Positions 34,572 through 44,250 of a stretch of DNA of 64,000 bases are shown here, piece after piece (position 1 is the stretch's first letter; each line of letters opens with the position of its first letter). The stretch is from Mycobacterium sp. (GTDB taxonomy: Bacteria; Actinomycetota; Actinomycetes; Mycobacteriales; Mycobacteriaceae). The notes beneath the pieces were generated by a model. The model had not been told where the DNA came from, did not search any database, and saw only the letters and a list, made by a program, of their open reading frames with translations. The stretch covers positions 1 to 64,000 of the forward strand of contig JAOPWC010000034.1 of assembly GCA_025965895.1 (NCBI GenBank), written 5' to 3'. The translations under genes were made by a program, and so were the position numbers.

Positions 34572-35579
34572 TTACGTCGCGGCGCTGAAATCGTTCGTCT
34601 CATCGGACTCGTAGGAGTCAAGAGCGCGCGCGGCCAATTCCCGCCCGGTATCGATCACGTCCGCGGCGCGATGAAAGTCCAAGGAGCGACTGGCCGTTCG
34701 GGGAATCTCGATCATGATGTCGGGTGGAAACGCAGCCATGTGATGGCGTGCCAATGCGGCTTGCATCACGTCGATGGCGCGGTTCATCACCTCGAAGCTG
34801 CCGAGCTTCGGGACCATCGCCGACGCAGTGGCGAGCTCGTCGCCGTCCTCCTCTATCGCGGCCAACTCCTGGTCGGCCTCAACCTCCGTCGGGGTGCCGA
34901 GGCGGCCGAGCACGGAGCGCGCGGCATTGGTCTCCAGCAATGCAGACGTGCCGCGCAGCAAGCGATTCAGCCACTCTGCTCCGGCCCGCGGTTCGGCATC
35001 AGGGTGCTGCTGGTGACGACCAGGGGGGTCCTCGCCGCTGAGGCTGACCGCGATCGTCACGTCGGCGTTGGCCCCGGCCAACGGTGACACCGGGAGCGGG
35101 TCGAGGATGCCACCGTCGGCGAGTACCCGGCCATCGAGGATCTGCGGCGAGATCACGCCGGGTATCGCGATAGAGGCGCGGATCGCCGCGTCAAGCGGTC
35201 CCCGCTGCAGCCACAACGACTTGCCGGCGATCAGGTCGGTCGTCACCGCGGTGTAGGGAATCGGCAACTTCTCGATCACCGCGTCACCGAGAAGGTCGCG
35301 GACCACGTCGAGGATCTTCTCGGCGCGAAACACTCCGGCACCGCGCCAGGCCGGATCCAGCAGCCGCAACACCGCGCTCTGGCTGAGTGTCTTGGCCCAG
35401 TCGGCGAACTCGTCGAGCGCGCCGGCAGCATGTAATCCGCCGACCAGTGCACCCATCGACGACCCCGCGACCCCGACGATGTCGTAACCGCGGTCTCGTA
35501 GTTCGTTGATCACGCCAATGTGCGCATAGCCCCGAGCCCCGCCACTGCCCAACGCGAGGGCGACGCGCTTGTCCGCCAT
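34572..35579 (-). CDS. Patatin-like phospholipase (Rv1063c-type, RssA family)
   Basis: 335 residues. GSGGARGYAHIG oxyanion loop (12-23), nucleophile in GSSMGA (S41 region) and ADGGILDPLP with the catalytic aspartate: RssA/patatin family. Longer than the other patatin and with a helical C-terminal tail. By content and orientation it corresponds to Rv1063c (360 residues). The start ATG 35579 has only a weak ribosome site. Cytosolic acyl hydrolase; substrate unknown. Confidence 0.85.
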   Translation of the reverse strand: MADKRVALALGSGGARGYAHIGVINELRDRGYDIVGVAGSSMGALVGGLHAAGALDEFADWAKTLSQSAVLRLLDPAWRGAGVFRAEKILDVVRDLLGDAVIEKLPIPYTAVTTDLIAGKSLWLQRGPLDAAIRASIAIPGVISPQILDGRVLADGGILDPLPVSPLAGANADVTIAVSLSGEDPPGRHQQHPDAEPRAGAEWLNRLLRGTSALLETNAARSVLGRLGTPTEVEADQELAAIEEDGDELATASAMVPKLGSFEVMNRAIDVMQAALARHHMAAFPPDIMIEIPRTASRSLDFHRAADVIDTGRELAARALDSYESDETNDFSAAT

Positions 35580-35613
35580 AGCTACATTTTGCGCCTGCTG
35601 AGTTTTTCTCCGC

Positions 35614-36042
35614 TCAGTCGCAGCCGCCGTCGGCCGCGGCCTGCGCCGCGATGATCACGCCGGCCTGGCGTTCCGGGGAGAGCTTGGCCCACGGCGTGTG
35701 CCAGGTCCCGTTCTCACCCGCCGGGGATTTCTGCACCATGCCCAGATACGGCTCGACGAGCGTGTGCGGGTCGCCCGCCTGCCCCGACATCCACAATCGC
35801 GCCCAGTGGCAGGCCTGGTAATACTCCTCCTCGGTGGAGCTCGAGGGGGCGTTGACCGACGTCGTCACCCCGGCGGGCGACACGCCCACCTGGACCGGCC
35901 GCGAAGGTGCGGATTGGGACGTGCCGGTCGAGGGTTCCGACGAGGTCGACGGGCCCGCCCGCTTGGCAGACGAGCAACCGGCCAGCAGAAGAGCCGATGC
36001 GGCGACGGCGGACACCATGACAAAACAAGGGCTGCAGCGCAC
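35614..36042 (-). CDS. lpqV: Lipoprotein LpqV
   Basis: 142 residues. GTG 36042 gives a signal peptide with an early arginine, a hydrophobic core and the lipobox LLAGC, so the protein is lipid-anchored on the outer face of the membrane. The ATG at 36018 would drop the positive charge and is less likely. After a Ser/Thr/Pro linker comes a small domain with EEEYYQACHWARLWM and a C-terminal cysteine (GGCD). Position next to the Rv1063c- and Rv1065-like genes fits LpqV. Function unknown. Confidence 0.78.
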   Translation of the reverse strand: MRCSPCFVMVSAVAASALLLAGCSSAKRAGPSTSSEPSTGTSQSAPSRPVQVGVSPAGVTTSVNAPSSSTEEEYYQACHWARLWMSGQAGDPHTLVEPYLGMVQKSPAGENGTWHTPWAKLSPERQAGVIIAAQAAADGGCD

Positions 36043-36157
36043 GTCGTAACTGTATGCAACAATGTTCAGCGTGATGCGGGCCGTCGGGTTCATGGAGTGT
36101 TGTCGGGCGTAGCCGCCCCCGACCCCTGATCCGTCCATCCTTGCGAGGCCTTGCTCC

Positions 36158-36703
36158 ATGCGTTCCTCACACGTTGTTCTGCGTCCGTCTGCGATCCCGA
36201 CGGTTTCCGGCCCCACCAGATTGCGGCTGCCCGACCTGCTGCGAATCACCGACGAAGCTGCCGACGACGTCCTCAATGGCAAATACGACCATCTGCTGCC
36301 TCCGGGCGGTATCCCGAACGCGATGCGCTGGTTCACCCGACTGCACAGTGACGACGAGCTGGACGTCTGGCTGATCAGCTGGGTGCCCGGCCACACCACC
36401 GAACTGCACGACCACAGCGGGTCTCTGGGTGCCCTCACCCTGCTGACCGGCGCACTGCACGAATACCGCTGGGACGGAGCCGGCTTGCGTCGGCGCCGCC
36501 TCGATGCGGGCGACCAGGCCGCGTTCCCGCTGGGGTGGGTGCACGATGTCACCTGGGCGCCGACGACGGGCGCGCCGGCGCCGGCGCTGAGCGTGCACGC
36601 TTATTCACCCCCGCTCACCGCGATGTCCTACTACGAGGTGACTGAACGCGACACCCTGCGGCGTGTACGCACCAAGCTGACCGACACCCCGGAGGGCCAG
36701 TGA
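36158..36703 (+). CDS. Cysteine dioxygenase family protein (Rv1065-type)
   Basis: 181 residues, a cupin of the cysteine dioxygenase type. Iron ligands are the two histidines in LHDHSG (H84, H86) and a third at H129 in GWVHDVTW. Oxidises cysteine (or a related thiol) to a sulfinate with O2. Coupled to the rhodanese gene by TGATG, which suggests a shared sulfur-handling task. Confidence 0.82.
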   Translation: MRSSHVVLRPSAIPTVSGPTRLRLPDLLRITDEAADDVLNGKYDHLLPPGGIPNAMRWFTRLHSDDELDVWLISWVPGHTTELHDHSGSLGALTLLTGALHEYRWDGAGLRRRRLDAGDQAAFPLGWVHDVTWAPTTGAPAPALSVHAYSPPLTAMSYYEVTERDTLRRVRTKLTDTPEGQ

Positions 36704-37179
36704 TGGCCAGCCGAATCGACACGCTGCTCGACGCGGCGCGCGCCCGACTTGTCCGACTGGACGCACGCGACGTCCCGGCTGCCGTTCGGCATGGGGCGGT
36801 ACTGGTCGACATCCGACCGCAAGCCCAGCGCGACCTCGAAGGGAGCGTGCCCGCCGCGCTGGTGACCGAGCGCAATGTGCTCGAGTGGCGCTGCGACCCC
36901 ACCGCCGACGCGCGGCTCCCGCAGGCCGTCAACGACGACGTCGAGTGGGTGGTGCTCTGTTCCGAGGGCTACACCTCCAGCCTCGCCGCTGCGGCGCTGC
37001 AGGACCTGGGGCTGCACCGGGCAACCGACGTCGTCGGCGGTTACTGGGCGTTGAAGTACACCGGCGCGCTGGCCGAGTTGAATCGGCTGCCTACTCAGGG
37101 GCATGCACAACCGAGCGCAACCGCTCGGTCTTTGCCGGCGTCCATCCGGGCGGCTGCAGAATCGCCGCCCACGCATTGA
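36703..37179 (+). CDS. Rhodanese-like protein (Rv1066-type)
   Basis: 158 residues with a single rhodanese domain: VLVDIRPQAQRDLEGSVP (CH2A-like) and the active loop CSEGYTSS with C86, the sulfur-carrying cysteine. A thiosulfate/persulfide sulfurtransferase acting with the cysteine dioxygenase. ATG 36703 with GGAGG upstream. The last 30 residues (SATARSLPASIRAAAE) are low-complexity and overlap the convergent gene by 89 bases; the M. tuberculosis counterpart is shorter, so this tail may be a read-through extension. Confidence 0.8.
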   Translation: MASRIDTLLDAARARLVRLDARDVPAAVRHGAVLVDIRPQAQRDLEGSVPAALVTERNVLEWRCDPTADARLPQAVNDDVEWVVLCSEGYTSSLAAAALQDLGLHRATDVVGGYWALKYTGALAELNRLPTQGHAQPSATARSLPASIRAAAESPPTH

Positions 37180-38806
37180 CCACGTCCTTGACGTAGCGGT
37201 GGCCATGGCCGTCAGGCACGTCGATCGCGACAGCCATGTCCGCTGAAACCTGTAGGAACGTCACCACCGGGACCCAGAAGGTGCTCGGCAGCACGTCATA
37301 GCCGCGGGGTTCACGCAACCAATCCGGCTCGCTGAACAGCAAGTTGGGATCCCACCAGGTGATCGGATCCGACGCGTGCTGCAGGTAGACGATCCGAGGG
37401 TTTCCCCATGGCTTGTCCGGGCGGTTCACGTCGTCGGCGCGGGCCGCGAAGCGGATGTTCTGGCCCTGCTGGTAGATCGGCAGCCACTGCGGTGAACCCT
37501 CATCACGGTTGCGGGTGACGTCTTGCCACATGGTGTTGTTGAACGTCGGACCGCTGAAGAGTGCGCCGTCGGTGCGGGCCTCGATGTTGTTGGACGACAG
37601 GAACGGCGCCTCGCCGCCGAAGGATCCGAGGCTTTCGCCGAAGACCACCAGCTTGGGCCGTTGACCTTCCGGGAGCGCGCGCACGCGGGCCGACACCGCC
37701 TCGAACAGCGCCTGACCGGCTTGGCGGGCGTTCTCCTTGTCCACCAAAAACGACAGCCAGCTCGGCAGGAACGAGTATTGCATGCTCACGATCGCGCTGT
37801 CGCCGTTGAACATGTACTCGATTGATTCGGCCTCGGCCTCGTTGATCCAACCTGTTCCGGTCGTGGTGGCCACGGCGACGACCTTGCGCGTCAAACCGCC
37901 GGTGCGCTCGAGTTCGCCCGCAGCCAGTTCCGCGGTGGCCTTGATGCCGTTGGCGGATTCCAGTCCCGCATAGGCGCGGATGGGCTCGGTGGCGGGTGCG
38001 CCGTTGAACGCCGACAGCTGCTGGGTCGTGGGGCCGCCGCCGACGAATACGCGGCCCTGATTACCGAGCGACGCCCATGACACCAGCGAGCCCGGGCCGC
38101 CCGAGCGCAGCGGCGTCGTCGGTGCCGCGTTGTCCGGGTTCTGCTCGTTATTGACCGCCTCGAACGTGTTGTTGAGGGTGTGCATCGCAAAGCGCACCAC
38201 CACGCCGTTGATGAGAGCCACGGTCAGTGTGACCAGCAGCAGCACCGCGACAACCGCTGAAACTCTCGGCGGCGCAATGCGGTTCAGCTGGCTGATGAGG
38301 AACCTGATCAACCGCCGCACCAGTTGGCCGATCTCGACGAGAACGAAAAGCACCACGATGGACAGCACGGCCGCGACCGGGTAGTCGTGCCACTTCAGCC
38401 GCGGAACACCCATCAGGTCGCGCACGTCGTCCTGCCAGACGTGGAACCAGACGATCATCAGCACGGTGCCCACCACACCGACCGCGATCAGCACAATCCA
38501 CGCGATCCGCGGCGCGGGCGGACTGGTGTCCTTCGAGCGCATATACCGGACCAGCCAGACGGCGAACACGCCGATCGCATAGCCGCACGCGCCGGCGGCC
38601 CCGCTCACCAGACCCTGGAACAGCGGCCCACGGGGCAACAGGGACGGGGTCATCGAGAACCACAGGAACACCAGGCCGACCGCGGTCCCGGTGAACGTGT
38701 AGTGCCGGACCCACCAGTCCGGCCGCGCCGTTTGCTCGGGCCGCGGCTCGGGCCCTGGTTGCCCCTCGGGAACCGATGATTCAGTCGCCGTGGCCGATTC
38801 GCTCAC
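37091..38806 (-). CDS. Membrane-anchored alpha/beta hydrolase (Rv1069c-type)
   Basis: 571 residues. Five or so TM helices in the first 215, then a large outward-facing or cytosolic alpha/beta hydrolase-like domain with the nucleophile serine in VVFGESLGSFGG and acid/base regions ARADDVNRPDKPW and DGHGHRY. The family (DUF2319) is typical of actinobacteria. The N-terminal 28 residues are Pro/Glu-rich. The 3' end runs 89 bases into the rhodanese gene on the other strand. Substrate unknown. Confidence 0.8.
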   Translation of the reverse strand: MSESATATESSVPEGQPGPEPRPEQTARPDWWVRHYTFTGTAVGLVFLWFSMTPSLLPRGPLFQGLVSGAAGACGYAIGVFAVWLVRYMRSKDTSPPAPRIAWIVLIAVGVVGTVLMIVWFHVWQDDVRDLMGVPRLKWHDYPVAAVLSIVVLFVLVEIGQLVRRLIRFLISQLNRIAPPRVSAVVAVLLLVTLTVALINGVVVRFAMHTLNNTFEAVNNEQNPDNAAPTTPLRSGGPGSLVSWASLGNQGRVFVGGGPTTQQLSAFNGAPATEPIRAYAGLESANGIKATAELAAGELERTGGLTRKVVAVATTTGTGWINEAEAESIEYMFNGDSAIVSMQYSFLPSWLSFLVDKENARQAGQALFEAVSARVRALPEGQRPKLVVFGESLGSFGGEAPFLSSNNIEARTDGALFSGPTFNNTMWQDVTRNRDEGSPQWLPIYQQGQNIRFAARADDVNRPDKPWGNPRIVYLQHASDPITWWDPNLLFSEPDWLREPRGYDVLPSTFWVPVVTFLQVSADMAVAIDVPDGHGHRYVKDVVNAWAAILQPPGWTPAKTERLRSVVHAPE

Positions 38807-38815
38807 CAGTGCACT

Positions 38816-39601
38816 TTAACGGTGCGTGAAGTTCGGCGGGCGCTTCTCGATGAATGCGGCCATGCCCTCGCTTTGGTCGGCCGTCGCGAACGCGGAGTGG
38901 AACAGCCGGCGCTCGTGGAGCAGGCCTTCGGCGAGCGTGGTCTCGAACGCGCGGTTGACTGCTTCTTTGGCCATCCGGGTCGCTGACAGCGACATCTGCG
39001 AGATCGTGGTGGCGACGGCCATGGCCTCCCGGAGCAACTCGTCGGCCGGGACGACACGCGACACGAGCCCGCTGCGTTCGGCTTCGGCGGCGGCCATGTT
39101 GCGGCCGGTCAAAATCAGGTCCATCGCCTTGGCCTTGCCGACGGCCCGGGTCAGTCGCTGCGAGCCGCCCATGCCGGGCAGCACGCCGAGTTTGATTTCG
39201 GGCTGGCCGAACTTCGCGGTGTCGGCGGCGATCAGCAGGTCGCACATCATCGCCAACTCGCAGCCGCCGCCGAGCGCGTATCCGGCAACGGCGGCTATCG
39301 TGGGGGTCCGCACTGCGGCGAACCGGGCCCACGCGGCGAAGTAGTCCCCGCCGTACACGTCTGCGAACGACAGGTCGACCATCTCCTTGATGTCCGCGCC
39401 CGCGGCAAAGGCCTTCTCCGAACCGGTGACGACGATCGCGCCGACCTCCGGATCCGCGTCGAACTCCGCTGCCGCCGTGGTCAGTTCGGTCATCACCTGC
39501 CCATTGAGTGCATTGAGCGCCTTGGGCCGGTTCAACGTGATCGTCGCGACGCGCCCGTCGCGCTCGACGAGGATGGCTTCGTAATTCGTCTCGGGGCTCA
39601 T
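38816..39601 (-). CDS. echA8: Enoyl-CoA hydratase EchA8
   Basis: 261-residue crotonase: oxyanion segments [11 protein letters not shown] and [11 protein letters not shown], and both catalytic glutamates, in GGCELA and in [12 protein letters not shown]. Hydrates trans-2-enoyl-CoA in beta-oxidation. Matches Rv1070c in length and place. It lies 13 bases after echA9, in one operon. All active-site elements intact. Confidence 0.92.
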   Translation of the reverse strand: MSPETNYEAILVERDGRVATITLNRPKALNALNGQVMTELTTAAAEFDADPEVGAIVVTGSEKAFAAGADIKEMVDLSFADVYGGDYFAAWARFAAVRTPTIAAVAGYALGGGCELAMMCDLLIAADTAKFGQPEIKLGVLPGMGGSQRLTRAVGKAKAMDLILTGRNMAAAEAERSGLVSRVVPADELLREAMAVATTISQMSLSATRMAKEAVNRAFETTLAEGLLHERRLFHSAFATADQSEGMAAFIEKRPPNFTHR

Positions 39602-39614
39602 CGGTATTCCGTTC

Positions 39615-40652
39615 CTAGAAGGTGAGGTCGTCGTCCACCGGGGCGAAGAACGCCTCGACGACGTCGGCGCTTACGGCGGCCATCGCGGCCGGCGACCACG
39701 TCGGATTGCGGTCCTTGTCGATCAGCTGCGCACGGATGCCCTCGACGAGGTCGTGGGTGCGCAGTGTCGCGCACGACACCCGATACTCCTGGCGCAGAAC
39801 GCCTTTCAGGGTGTCGAGTTTCGCGGCCCGGCGCACAGCCTCCAGTGTCACCTCCAGGGCTGTCGGCGACCGCGTGGCGATCAGGTTGCCTGCGTCGTTG
39901 GCCGGCCCGGCATCATGCCCGCGGAGCTCGGCAACGACATCGGCGATCGTCTCGCCCGCGTAGCATTCGTCGATCCACGTCCGCTGCGCGACAAGTTCAC
40001 TGAACGGCGGTGCAACGGCATAGTGCTTCAGCGCAGCGTCGACGCCGTCGTCGACAATTGCCCGGGTGAAGTCGCTGAGCGCTTCGTGCGGAACGTAGTG
40101 GTCGGCGAGACCCATCGCGATCGCGTCGGATCCGGAAAACGGTGCCCCGGTGAGCGCGGCGTGCAGACCGAGAAGTCCCGGTGCCCGGGAGAGGAGAAAG
40201 GTGCCGCCAACGTCAGGCACGAAACCGATGCCGACTTCCGGCATCCCGATCTTCGACGTGTCCGTCACGACGCGCGTGTTCGCGTGGGCGCCGACACCGA
40301 CACCGCCCCCCATCACGATGCCGTCCATCAACGACACATACGGCTTAGGGTAGCTGCCGATGTAGCCGTTGAGGAGGTACTCGTCGCGCCAGAACCGTCT
40401 GGCCTCGACGCCATCAGAGCGCGCGCTGTGATAAATCGCCACCACGTCCCCGCCGGCGCACAGGCCGCGCTCGCCGGCGCCGGACAGCACGACCGCGCGG
40501 ACGTCGTCGTCGTGCTCCCATTCGCTCAGCAACCGGCGCATGGTGGTGACCATCGGATGCGTCAGCGAATTGATCGACTTCGGACGGTTCAGGGTCAGAA
40601 AACCGACGCCACCGTCGATGCGGGCATGGATCTCATCAGTGTCAGCCGCCAC
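39615..40652 (-). CDS. echA9: 3-hydroxyisobutyryl-CoA hydrolase-type crotonase EchA9
   Basis: About 345 residues, the length of Rv1071c. Crotonase fold with [13 protein letters not shown] and [25 protein letters not shown] carries the glutamate used by hydrolases of the valine pathway (HIBYL-CoA hydrolase). GTG 40652 is chosen to fit the family length; a GTG at 40679 would add nine residues. It precedes echA8 in the same operon, joining valine and fatty-acid degradation. Confidence 0.85.
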   Translation of the reverse strand: MAADTDEIHARIDGGVGFLTLNRPKSINSLTHPMVTTMRRLLSEWEHDDDVRAVVLSGAGERGLCAGGDVVAIYHSARSDGVEARRFWRDEYLLNGYIGSYPKPYVSLMDGIVMGGGVGVGAHANTRVVTDTSKIGMPEVGIGFVPDVGGTFLLSRAPGLLGLHAALTGAPFSGSDAIAMGLADHYVPHEALSDFTRAIVDDGVDAALKHYAVAPPFSELVAQRTWIDECYAGETIADVVAELRGHDAGPANDAGNLIATRSPTALEVTLEAVRRAAKLDTLKGVLRQEYRVSCATLRTHDLVEGIRAQLIDKDRNPTWSPAAMAAVSADVVEAFFAPVDDDLTF

Positions 40653-40809
40653 GGAAGAGCAATCTAGATCGTGGCGCACCGCGCCGTGCTCGCGGGTAAG
40701 GCTCGCGGGTAAGGTTCGCGAAAAGAGCCTGACCTACGGGAACCTATTGCGGCGCGTCGTTCGTTAGAGGGTTGTTCTCGGAACTTGACTATGAGGAGAG
40801 GATCCGACG

Positions 40810-41676
40810 GTGCGGGAAACCAGCAACCCGGTATTTCGTTCGCTGCCTAAGCAGCAAGGGGGATACGCGCAGTTCGGCACCGGCTACGCCGGCGGCCCTG
40901 CTCAACAGCCTTATCAGGGCTACCAGGGCGACCCCAACGTCACCCAGTACCCGGACCAGCGGCAGACAGGTGTATCGCGTCCGCTGACCATCGACGACGT
41001 CGTCACCAAGACCGGCATCACGTTGGCCGTGTTGTCGGCCGTCGCGGTCGTCTCCTACTTCCTGGTGTCGGCCAACGTTGCGCTGGCCATGCCGTTCACG
41101 TTGATCGGCGCGCTCGGCGGCCTGGTGCTCGTGCTGGTGGCGACGTTCGGACGCAAGCAGGACAGCCGGGCGATCGTGCTCAGCTATGCCGCGCTCGAGG
41201 GTCTGTTCCTCGGCGCGATCTCGTTCGTTCTGGCCAACATCAGCGTGTCGCACACCAACGCCGGTGTGCTCATCTCGCAGGCGGTCCTCGGTACGGTCGG
41301 CGTGTTCGCGGGCATGCTGATCGTCTACAAAACCGGCGCCATCCGCGTGACGCCGAAGTTCACCCGGATGATCGTGGCGGGCCTGTTCGGTGTGCTGGTG
41401 CTGATGCTCGGCAATTTCGTGCTGGCGATGTTCAACGTCGGCGGCGGCGCGGGGCTGGGTCTGCGCAGCGGCGGCCCGATCGCGATCATCTTCTCGCTGG
41501 TGTGCATCGGGCTGGCGGCGTTCAGCTTCCTGATCGACTTCGACGCCGCCGACCAGATGATCCGCGCCGGCGCCCCCGAGAAGGCCGCGTGGGGCATCGC
41601 CCTCGGTCTGACGGTCACGTTGGTGTGGCTCTACATTGAGATCCTGCGGCTGCTCAGTTACTTCCAGAACCGCTAG
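40810..41676 (+). CDS. Bax-inhibitor-1/YccA-type membrane protein (Rv1072-type)
   Basis: 288 residues. The first 60 are polar, Gly/Gln/Tyr-rich (QQPYQGYQGDPN), then seven TM helices and a short cytosolic end. The pattern matches bacterial Bax inhibitor-1/YccA homologs, small membrane channels or regulators. GTG start preceded by GAGGAGAGGA. Ends 15 bases before a perfect terminator hairpin. Function in mycobacteria unknown. Confidence 0.82.
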   Translation: MRETSNPVFRSLPKQQGGYAQFGTGYAGGPAQQPYQGYQGDPNVTQYPDQRQTGVSRPLTIDDVVTKTGITLAVLSAVAVVSYFLVSANVALAMPFTLIGALGGLVLVLVATFGRKQDSRAIVLSYAALEGLFLGAISFVLANISVSHTNAGVLISQAVLGTVGVFAGMLIVYKTGAIRVTPKFTRMIVAGLFGVLVLMLGNFVLAMFNVGGGAGLGLRSGGPIAIIFSLVCIGLAAFSFLIDFDAADQMIRAGAPEKAAWGIALGLTVTLVWLYIEILRLLSYFQNR

Positions 41677-41691
41677 CTTCCCTCGCGAACC

Positions 41692-41720
41692 AGAAAGCCC
41701 GGCGAAATGCCGGGCTTTCT
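41692..41720. terminator. Perfect bidirectional hairpin terminator
   Basis: AGAAAGCCCGGC (41692-41703), loop GAAAT, GCCGGGCTTTCT (41709-41720): a 12-bp perfect stem. The TTTCT and AGAAA ends give a short T-run in both directions. It lies between the convergent Rv1072-type gene and fadA3. Confidence 0.9.
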
Positions 41721-41812
41721 GCTATCCGCTGCTGTCGGCGACAGTGCCCCACAACGAACGCGTCGCTAGGCGCGCAGTCGACGGCCAATCGCGGCGCCGA
41801 GGCGCGCAGAAG

Positions 41813-43030
41813 TCAGGACAGCCGTTCGATGATCATCGCCATGCCCTGGCCCCCGCCGACGCACATGGTTTCCAGGCCGAACGTCTTGTCGTAGGTTGTC
41901 AGGTTGTTCAGCAGCGTCGCGGTGATCCGCGCTCCTGTCATCCCGAACGGGTGACCGAGCGCGATAGCCCCGCCTGAGACGTTCAGCTTGTCCTCGTCGA
42001 TGCGCAGTTCGCGCGCCGAGCCGAGCACCTGCACCGCGAACGCTTCGTTGATCTCGACCAGGTCGATGTCGTTGATCGACATGCCGGCGTTGGCCAGCGC
42101 CCTGCGAGTGGCCTCGATCGGGCCCAAACCCATGATCTCCGGAGACAGGCCCGTGACACCAGTGGCCACGATGCGGGCCAACGGCCTGAGGCCCAGCTCC
42201 TTGGCCTTGGTGTCGCTGGTGATCACCACCGCCGCGGCGCCGTCGTTCAGCGGGCACGCGTTGCCCGCGGTGACCGTGCCGTTGGGCCGGAACACCGGCT
42301 TGAGCTGGCTGACCTTCTCGTAGGTGGTGCCGGCGCGCGGTCCGTCGTCAGTGCTGACGGTCGACCCGTCCGGCAGTGTCACCGGCACGATCTCGCGTTC
42401 GAAGAAGCCGCTCGCGATCGCCTGCTCGGCGCGGTTCTGGCTGCGCACGCCCCAGTGATCCTGGTCCTCGCGGCTGATGCCCGTGAGCAAGGCGACGTTC
42501 TCCGCGGTCTGGCCCATCGCGATGTAGACATCGGGAAGCTCGCCGTTTTCGCGGGGGTCGTGCCATTCGTCGGCACCCGCTGCCGCTTCGGTCGAGCGCT
42601 CCTCGGCCCCGGCGAACAACCGGTTCTTTGTGTCGGGCCAAGAATCGGCGCTGCCCTTGATGAACCGCGACACGGCCTCCACGCCGGCCGAGATGAACGC
42701 GTTGCCCTCTCCGGCCTTGATGGCGTGGAAAGCCATCCGGGTGGTCTGCAGCGACGACGAGCAGTACCGGTTCACCGTGGTGCCCGGCAGAAAGTCATAG
42801 CCCAGCTCGATGGCGACCGCGCGGCCGATGTTGAAGCCCGCCTCGCCCGCGGGTGAACCGCATCCCATGATCAGGTCGTCGATGTCGTGCGGATCCAGCG
42901 CGGGCACCTTGTCCAGCGCTGCGCGGACCATCTGCGTGGCAAGGTCATCCGGGCGCATGTCGACAAGCGAACCCTTCATGGCGCGGCCGATCGGGGAACG
43001 GGCGGTCGAAACGATCACGGCTTCGGGCAT
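41813..43030 (-). CDS. fadA3: Acetyl-CoA acyltransferase (thiolase) FadA3
   Basis: 405 residues. Nucleophile C90 in VNRYCSSSLQT, the histidine in GHPFGMTGAR and the second cysteine in CVGGGQGMAM. Cleaves 3-ketoacyl-CoA, the last step of beta-oxidation. Same length as M. tuberculosis FadA3 (Rv1074c). ATG has AAGGAG upstream. A 24-bp tandem repeat lies just before it. Confidence 0.92.
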   Translation of the reverse strand: MPEAVIVSTARSPIGRAMKGSLVDMRPDDLATQMVRAALDKVPALDPHDIDDLIMGCGSPAGEAGFNIGRAVAIELGYDFLPGTTVNRYCSSSLQTTRMAFHAIKAGEGNAFISAGVEAVSRFIKGSADSWPDTKNRLFAGAEERSTEAAAGADEWHDPRENGELPDVYIAMGQTAENVALLTGISREDQDHWGVRSQNRAEQAIASGFFEREIVPVTLPDGSTVSTDDGPRAGTTYEKVSQLKPVFRPNGTVTAGNACPLNDGAAAVVITSDTKAKELGLRPLARIVATGVTGLSPEIMGLGPIEATRRALANAGMSINDIDLVEINEAFAVQVLGSARELRIDEDKLNVSGGAIALGHPFGMTGARITATLLNNLTTYDKTFGLETMCVGGGQGMAMIIERLS

Positions 43031-43043
43031 GACGGCTCCTTGC

Positions 43044-43091
43044 TCGTAGGGCTGGATCTGAACCTAGTCGTAGGGCTGGATCTGAACCTAG
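43044..43091. repeat. Two tandem 24-bp repeats upstream of fadA3
   Basis: TCGTAGGGCTGGATCTGAAC followed by CTAG is repeated exactly at 43044-43067 and 43068-43091. It lies between the 3' end of the SGNH gene and the fadA3 start, where it may hold part of the fadA3 promoter or 5' leader. Confidence 0.95.
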
Positions 43092-43095
43092 TAGG

Positions 43096-44061
43096 TCAGC
43101 CGGCCGGCACGACGATGGGTGCCGGTACACCGGTGCTTGGCCGCCACAGGCGGCTAAGCCTGCGAAGCCGGGTGCGCAGCGTCCTCGCCTCGGCCGCGCT
43201 CGACACCCACGGCAACTCGGGCACCGGCCCTCCGGTCCACTCGCCGAGCGCATTGCACAACGCCGGGAACAGCTGCTTGGCCGCCAACGCGTATCCGGCC
43301 GCCGACGGGTGGTACTGGTCCTCGGAGAACAGCAGCTCAGGGGCTTGAAGGAACTCAGGCGCCAGCAGGTCGGCAAGTGGCACCGGCGTGCCTCCGGCCG
43401 ATCGGACCGCAGCGGCCTGCGCACGGGCCAACCGAAGGCCCCGCGTTCGGGTGAGCCAGCGCAGCGGCTGAGGGATCGCGGTGATCAAGCCGAAGTCCGG
43501 ACATGTGCCGACGACGACGACCGCGCCGCTGGCCCCCAGGCGGCGCACCGCCCCGCCGAGGCGCCGCGCCGCGGGCTTGATGCCGTTGAGGGCGGTGATG
43601 TCGTTAGCACCGATCATGATGACCGCGGCGTCCGGCGGCGGACCCGCCACGAACATCGCGTCGACCTGACCGGACAACCCCTTCGACGTCGCACCGACGA
43701 TCGCCTTGGTGCTCAACCGGATACGTTTGCCGGTCTCCTCGGCCAGTTCGCGCGCCAACAACACGCCGGGCACCTCGTCCGCGGTCCCGCAGCCGAAGCC
43801 CGTCGCGGTGGAATCGCCGAAGATCATCATGTGAAGGTCGAAGGGCACGCCGCGGTACCACCGTTGAACCGGACCACCTCCGCGGGTGTAGACCCCGTCG
43901 GCCCGCGGCGGTGCGTCGCGGATCTTCGGGATGACACTGCGTGCTCGGTCGGCCTGTCCGGTCAGAAGGTTGCGAGCGCCGACGTAGGCACTACCAGTGG
44001 ACGCGATGGCGCCCACAGCCGCCAACACGATCGTCGACCGACGCGGTGCGCGTATGCCCAC
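43096..44061 (-). CDS. SGNH/GDSL-type esterase (Rv1075c-type)
   Basis: 321 residues. N-terminal hydrophobic segment (about 8-30) is a signal anchor. The SGNH blocks are present: GDSTATGFG (Ser), IMIGANDITALN (Gly/Asn) and DQYHPSAAGYALAA (Asp-His). Exported esterase, like the GDSL-type esterase Rv1075c. The C-terminal tail is Arg-rich. It sits 65 bases upstream of fadA3 on the same strand. Confidence 0.85.
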   Translation of the reverse strand: MGIRAPRRSTIVLAAVGAIASTGSAYVGARNLLTGQADRARSVIPKIRDAPPRADGVYTRGGGPVQRWYRGVPFDLHMMIFGDSTATGFGCGTADEVPGVLLARELAEETGKRIRLSTKAIVGATSKGLSGQVDAMFVAGPPPDAAVIMIGANDITALNGIKPAARRLGGAVRRLGASGAVVVVGTCPDFGLITAIPQPLRWLTRTRGLRLARAQAAAVRSAGGTPVPLADLLAPEFLQAPELLFSEDQYHPSAAGYALAAKQLFPALCNALGEWTGGPVPELPWVSSAAEARTLRTRLRRLSRLWRPSTGVPAPIVVPAG

Positions 44062-44140
44062 GACTCAAGTTTAGGTGTGGTGACGTCGGAAAACGCGTAG
44101 CGATCACGGACGAATATCACTTCCTGGTCACTTCCGGTAT

Positions 44141-44153
44141 CAAACGATGTTTG
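44141..44153. promoter_or_regulatory. Inverted repeat in the SGNH/lipU divergent gap
   Basis: CAAAC-GAT-GTTTG is a perfect 5-bp inverted repeat in the AT-richer 189-base gap between the two divergent genes. A possible repressor operator; no regulator gene is adjacent. Confidence 0.25.
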
Positions 44154-44250
44154 TTGATCGTTGAATCGATTATGAATGTCAAGCTAAGTTACCGGGCATT
44201 GCCGGAGCGATCGGTGGGTACCCGGACCTACAAAGACGTGGGAGTATGAC

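Noticed and set aside
36043..36552. Extension of the lpqV frame upstream
   Set aside because: No signal peptide would form; it runs over the divergent promoter and the cysteine dioxygenase gene.
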